From NCBI RefSeq assembly GCF_036880965.1, contig NZ_JBAJMV010000006.1:405194-469193 (forward strand): a DNA stretch of 64,000 bases, given 5' to 3'. A model generated the notes under the pieces. The model was not told where the DNA came from and did not search any database. It was given only the letters and a program-made list of their open reading frames with translations. Source of the DNA: JAUASW01 sp036880965. GTDB lineage: Bacteria; Pseudomonadota; Gammaproteobacteria; Burkholderiales; Burkholderiaceae_C. Within the stretch, counting starts at the first letter, position 1. Each line of letters starts with the position of its first letter. Both the position numbers and the translations under genes were made by a program. This document shows positions 61,171 through 64,000 of this stretch, one piece after another.

Positions 61171-62874
61171 ATGGTGCAGTACGCAGCGACGAAGCCCTGG
61201 CTGAAAAGCTACCCCCCCGAGGTTCCGGCCGAACTGGCCACTGATGGCTACCACTCGCTGGTCGAGCTGCTGGAGGAGGCCTTCCGCAAGTACGCTTCGC
61301 GCGACGCAGCCGCCTGCATGGAGCAGCGACTGAAGTTTGCCGACGTGGACCGAATGTCCCAGTCGCTGGGCGCCTATCTGCAGAGCAAGGGCCTGGAGCG
61401 AGGCACGCGCGTCGCCATCATGATGCCCAACGTCCTGCAGTACATGGTCGCCATCGCTGCCATCCTGCGCGCCGGCTATGCCGTGGTGAACGTCAACCCG
61501 CTCTACACGCCGCGCGAGCTGGAACATCAATTGAAGGATTCGGGCGCCGAAGCCATCATCGTGCTCGAGAACTTCGCGGCCACGCTGGAAGAGGTGATTG
61601 CTGCGACCTCGGTGCGCCACGTGGTGCTCGCGTCGCTGGGCGACCTGCTGGGCTGGTGGCGCGGCCCCCTGATCAACTTCGCGGTGCGCCACGTCAAGAA
61701 GATGGTGCCCGAGTACCGCCTGCCGACAGGCGAAGGCCGCAGCGTGCTGCGTTTCAACAAGGCGCTGGAAGAAGGCGACCGCGGCCAATTGCGGCGCGTC
61801 GAGATCGGGCCAGAGGACGTGGCGTTTCTCCAGTACACAGGTGGCACGACGGGCCTGTCCAAAGGAGCGACGCTGCTGCATCGCAATGTCGTTGCCAACA
61901 TCCTGCAAGCCGAGGCCTGGTTCAAGCCCATGACCAGCAAGCTCGGCGACAAGGCGCTGACCACGGTTTGCGCGCTGCCGCTCTATCACATCTTCGCGCT
62001 AACGGCCTGCTACATGCTGGGTGCGCGGCTGGGGATGATGAACCTACTGATTCCGAATCCGCGCGACATTCCCGGCTTCATCGCCACACTGCGCCAGTAC
62101 CGCGTCAACCTGTTCCCGGCGGTCAATACTTTGTTCAACGCACTGGCCAATGACCCTGCTTTTGCGCGGCTGGACTTTAGCGAGCTGGTGATCTCCAACG
62201 GCGGCGGCATGGCGGTGCAACAGGCCACAGCCGAGAAGTGGCTGAAGATCACTGGCTGCCCTGTTGTCGAGGGTTACGGCCTGTCCGAAACCTCGCCCGT
62301 GGCGACGATCAATCGCATGGATATCGCAAGCTTCAACGGCAGCATCGGCCTGCCCATGCCCTCCACCGACATCGCAATCCGCGATGACGATGGCAACGAC
62401 GTGCCACTCGGCGAACGCGGCGAAATCTGCATCCGCGGCCCACAGGTAATGGCCGGCTACTGGCAGCGCCCGGACGAGACCGCGAACGTCATGACGGCTG
62501 ATGGTTTTTTCAAGAGCGGCGACATCGGCGTGATGGACGACGAAGGCTATGTCCGCATCGTCGACCGCAAGAAGGACATGATTCTGGTGTCGGGCTTCAA
62601 CGTCTATCCGACGGAGATCGAACAGGTCGTCAACATGCACCCTGGCGTACTGGAATGCGCGGCCGTCGGCATCCCCGATGCACGCTCGGGCGAGGCAGTG
62701 AAGCTCTTCGTCATCAAGAGCGACCCGACGCTGGCCGAGGAGGATCTGGCCAGCTTCTGTGCAGAGCAGTTGACCGCCTACAAGCGGCCCAAGTACATCG
62801 AGTTCCGTGACGACCTGCCCAAGACCAACGTCGGCAAGATACTTCGTCGCGAGCTACGCAGCAGCGCGCCATGA
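61171..62874 (+). CDS. fadD: Long-chain fatty acid-CoA ligase (567 aa)
   Basis: This enzyme activates fatty acids to acyl-CoA by way of an acyl-adenylate. The AMP-binding P-loop is YTGGTTGLSKGA (~222-233). Other motifs are GYGLSETSP, the FACS signature region DGFFKSGDIGVMDDEGYVRI followed by VDRKKDMILVSGFNVYPTEIE, and the C-terminal catalytic Lys in LPKTNVGKILRREL. Length matches E. coli FadD (561). TTGGAG is 3-8 nt before the ATG. The start of the next gene overlaps its stop (ATGA). Confidence 0.94.
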   Translation: MVQYAATKPWLKSYPPEVPAELATDGYHSLVELLEEAFRKYASRDAAACMEQRLKFADVDRMSQSLGAYLQSKGLERGTRVAIMMPNVLQYMVAIAAILRAGYAVVNVNPLYTPRELEHQLKDSGAEAIIVLENFAATLEEVIAATSVRHVVLASLGDLLGWWRGPLINFAVRHVKKMVPEYRLPTGEGRSVLRFNKALEEGDRGQLRRVEIGPEDVAFLQYTGGTTGLSKGATLLHRNVVANILQAEAWFKPMTSKLGDKALTTVCALPLYHIFALTACYMLGARLGMMNLLIPNPRDIPGFIATLRQYRVNLFPAVNTLFNALANDPAFARLDFSELVISNGGGMAVQQATAEKWLKITGCPVVEGYGLSETSPVATINRMDIASFNGSIGLPMPSTDIAIRDDDGNDVPLGERGEICIRGPQVMAGYWQRPDETANVMTADGFFKSGDIGVMDDEGYVRIVDRKKDMILVSGFNVYPTEIEQVVNMHPGVLECAAVGIPDARSGEAVKLFVIKSDPTLAEEDLASFCAEQLTAYKRPKYIEFRDDLPKTNVGKILRRELRSSAP

Positions 62875-63806
62875 GCGCGGCAGCGGCCGCACTGCTGCCA
62901 GCTGACCTGCGGGTCCTGGAGCGCGGGTGGCTGTCGTCGAACTCGATCCTGATGCTTGCTGATCCGCGCGGCGCGGTGCTGGTTGATACCGGATATTGCA
63001 CGCATGCGGCGCAGACAGAGGCCTTGGTTGGACATGCGCTTGATGCTGCGGGTGAGAAGCTGCGGTTGATCGTCAATACCCATCTCCATTCAGACCATTG
63101 CGGGGGTAATGCGCGCCTGACCGAAACTCACGGCTGTCCCGTGTGGATCCCACCGGGGCAGTTCGAGGCTGTGCAGGCTTGGGATGCGGCGGGGCTGAGC
63201 TACGCGCCTACAGGTCAGCAATGTCCGCATTTCAAGGCCTCCGGCATCCTGCAGCCAGGCTCGGTACTGGAACAGGCGGGACGCGAATGGCAGGTGATGG
63301 CCTCACCCGGACATGATCCGGATGCCGTGCTTCTGTTTGAGCCGAACGCAGGTGTGCTGATCTCGGCCGATGCCTTGTGGGAACACGGTTTCGGTATCGT
63401 CTTTCCTGAGATCGATGGCAAGCCGGGCTTTGACGAGGTCGAGCAAAGTCTCGACCTGATTGAATCGCTTCCCGTGCGTCTCGTCATCCCTGGTCATGGT
63501 GCCGCGTTCACAGATGTGAGCGCCGCGTTGAATGAGGCACGAAGCCGCCTGGCCTTCTTCCGTCAGCATCCTGATCGGCATGCGAGGCATGCTGCCAAGG
63601 CCCTGCTCATGTTCCACATGCTGGAGCTGGGTGAAATCACCCGGGCAGACCTGTTGAGCTGGCTGGATCACACGCCCATTCACATCAACATGTGGCGGCA
63701 GTATTTCAGCGGCAAATCAGCAAAGGCCTGGTCTGGGGAATTGATCGAGGAGCTGGCCCGCGCTGGCGCGCTAACAATCGATGGCGAGATGATTCGCTGC
63801 GTCTGA
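62871..63806 (+). CDS. Metallo-beta-lactamase-fold hydrolase (311 aa)
   Basis: The zinc motif HLHSDHCGG (71-79), the later SPGHDPDAVL, the bridging Asp in LISADALWE and the final His in VIPGHGAAF form a complete binuclear metal site of the glyoxalase II/MBL type. The C-terminal ~100 residues are helical and may be a winged-helix-like cap, as in LACTB2 relatives. ATGA overlap with fadD suggests a thioesterase-like role in fatty acid metabolism (inference). A 134-bp gap with the rRNA terminator follows. Confidence 0.9.
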   Translation: MSAAAAALLPADLRVLERGWLSSNSILMLADPRGAVLVDTGYCTHAAQTEALVGHALDAAGEKLRLIVNTHLHSDHCGGNARLTETHGCPVWIPPGQFEAVQAWDAAGLSYAPTGQQCPHFKASGILQPGSVLEQAGREWQVMASPGHDPDAVLLFEPNAGVLISADALWEHGFGIVFPEIDGKPGFDEVEQSLDLIESLPVRLVIPGHGAAFTDVSAALNEARSRLAFFRQHPDRHARHAAKALLMFHMLELGEITRADLLSWLDHTPIHINMWRQYFSGKSAKAWSGELIEELARAGALTIDGEMIRCV

Positions 63807-63895
63807 CCCCGCTCCAAAACAAGCCGCGAGCGCGAGAATTCGCCAGGTTTCGCGACCGCAACCGTATGCGCAGATACTGCACGCTGCAAAAGCAA

Positions 63896-63927
63896 AAACC
63901 CTCCGACTCATGGGAGTCGGAGGGTTT
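63896..63927 (-). terminator. Rho-independent terminator of the rRNA operon
   Basis: Read on the minus strand, AAACCCTCCGACTC, a 4-base loop and GAGTCGGAGGGTTT form a 14-bp stem running into TTTTTGCTTTT. It lies just after the 5S rRNA 3' end. No other feature was seen between 63,807 and here. Confidence 0.93.
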
Positions 63928-63940
63928 CGCGGGGTAAATA

Positions 63941-64000
63941 GCCTGACGATGACCTACTTTCACACGGGAATCCGCACTATCATCGGCGCTGAGTCATTTC
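63941..64000 (-). rRNA. rrf: 5S ribosomal RNA, 3' half (cut by window edge)
   Basis: The minus strand reads GCGCCGATGATAGTGCGGA, then TTCCCGTGTGAAAGTAGG, then TCATCGTCAGGC, the conserved 3' half of beta-proteobacterial 5S rRNA, including the strand that pairs with the 5' end. The exact mature end is uncertain by one or two bases. The 23S and 16S genes would lie to the right of the window. Confidence 0.96.

Overview
The window is high-GC DNA with short gaps, frequent ATGA stop/start overlaps and gene content typical of Betaproteobacteria: system I cytochrome maturation, fused isobutyryl-CoA mutase (IcmF), FadD, HppD with an Lrp regulator, and many PAS hybrid kinases. Together with the 5S rRNA 3' end at the right edge, this points to Burkholderiales, probably the Rubrivivax/Leptothrix/Roseateles group. 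That placement is inferred from gene content and style only.

Left region (1-16,400). A minus-strand run from about 11,447 down to base 1 forms one tightly packed transcription unit. In order it encodes a membrane protein with two HX13H histidine pairs (likely di-heme b), a secreted 24-CXXCH cytochrome, a secreted giant cytochrome with 46 CXXCH plus one CX4CH motif (six exact 459-bp tandem repeats), an outer-membrane-barrel-like protein with a TPR region, and then ccmA-ccmB-ccmC-ccmD-ccmE (ccmE is cut by the window edge). This looks like a complete electron conduit from the inner membrane to the outside, with its own heme-attachment machinery. It is the strongest candidate here for an undescribed system. 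Divergent from it are an OmpR-type regulator with a degenerate receiver, a cytochrome b561 and a P-type cation ATPase, followed by a BON-domain lipoprotein and a Cys-rich periplasmic protein.

Middle region (16,500-39,300). IcmF sits behind a 22-bp perfect palindrome that overlaps a promoter. After it come an RhlG-like reductase, a YdeI-like protein and then a signalling block. The block holds a PAS hybrid kinase, a CorA-like protein with a large novel N-terminal part, a GGDEF cyclase, a lipid kinase, CreA, a lactonase, and a duplicated cassette of HD-GYP response regulator plus large hybrid kinase with Hpt domain. Cyclic-di-GMP synthesis and breakdown are thus heavily represented.

Right region (39,300-64,000). 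Pullulanase and AMP nucleosidase are divergent across a shared regulatory gap. Next come a degenerate GGQEF protein, two tandem GNAT acetyltransferases, an AidB-like acyl-CoA dehydrogenase, a hydrolase, a PQQ-type sugar dehydrogenase lipoprotein, a vanadium-haloperoxidase-like protein, an EF-G-like second translation GTPase with a small HTH protein, and an AT-rich palindromic island. The region ends with two small conserved proteins, an HDOD protein, an Lrp regulator divergent from HppD with two operator-like sites, a lipase-like protein, FadD, a metallo-beta-lactamase-fold hydrolase, and the terminator and 3' end of an rRNA operon on the minus strand. No tRNA, insertion sequence, CRISPR array or integrated phage was recognised.
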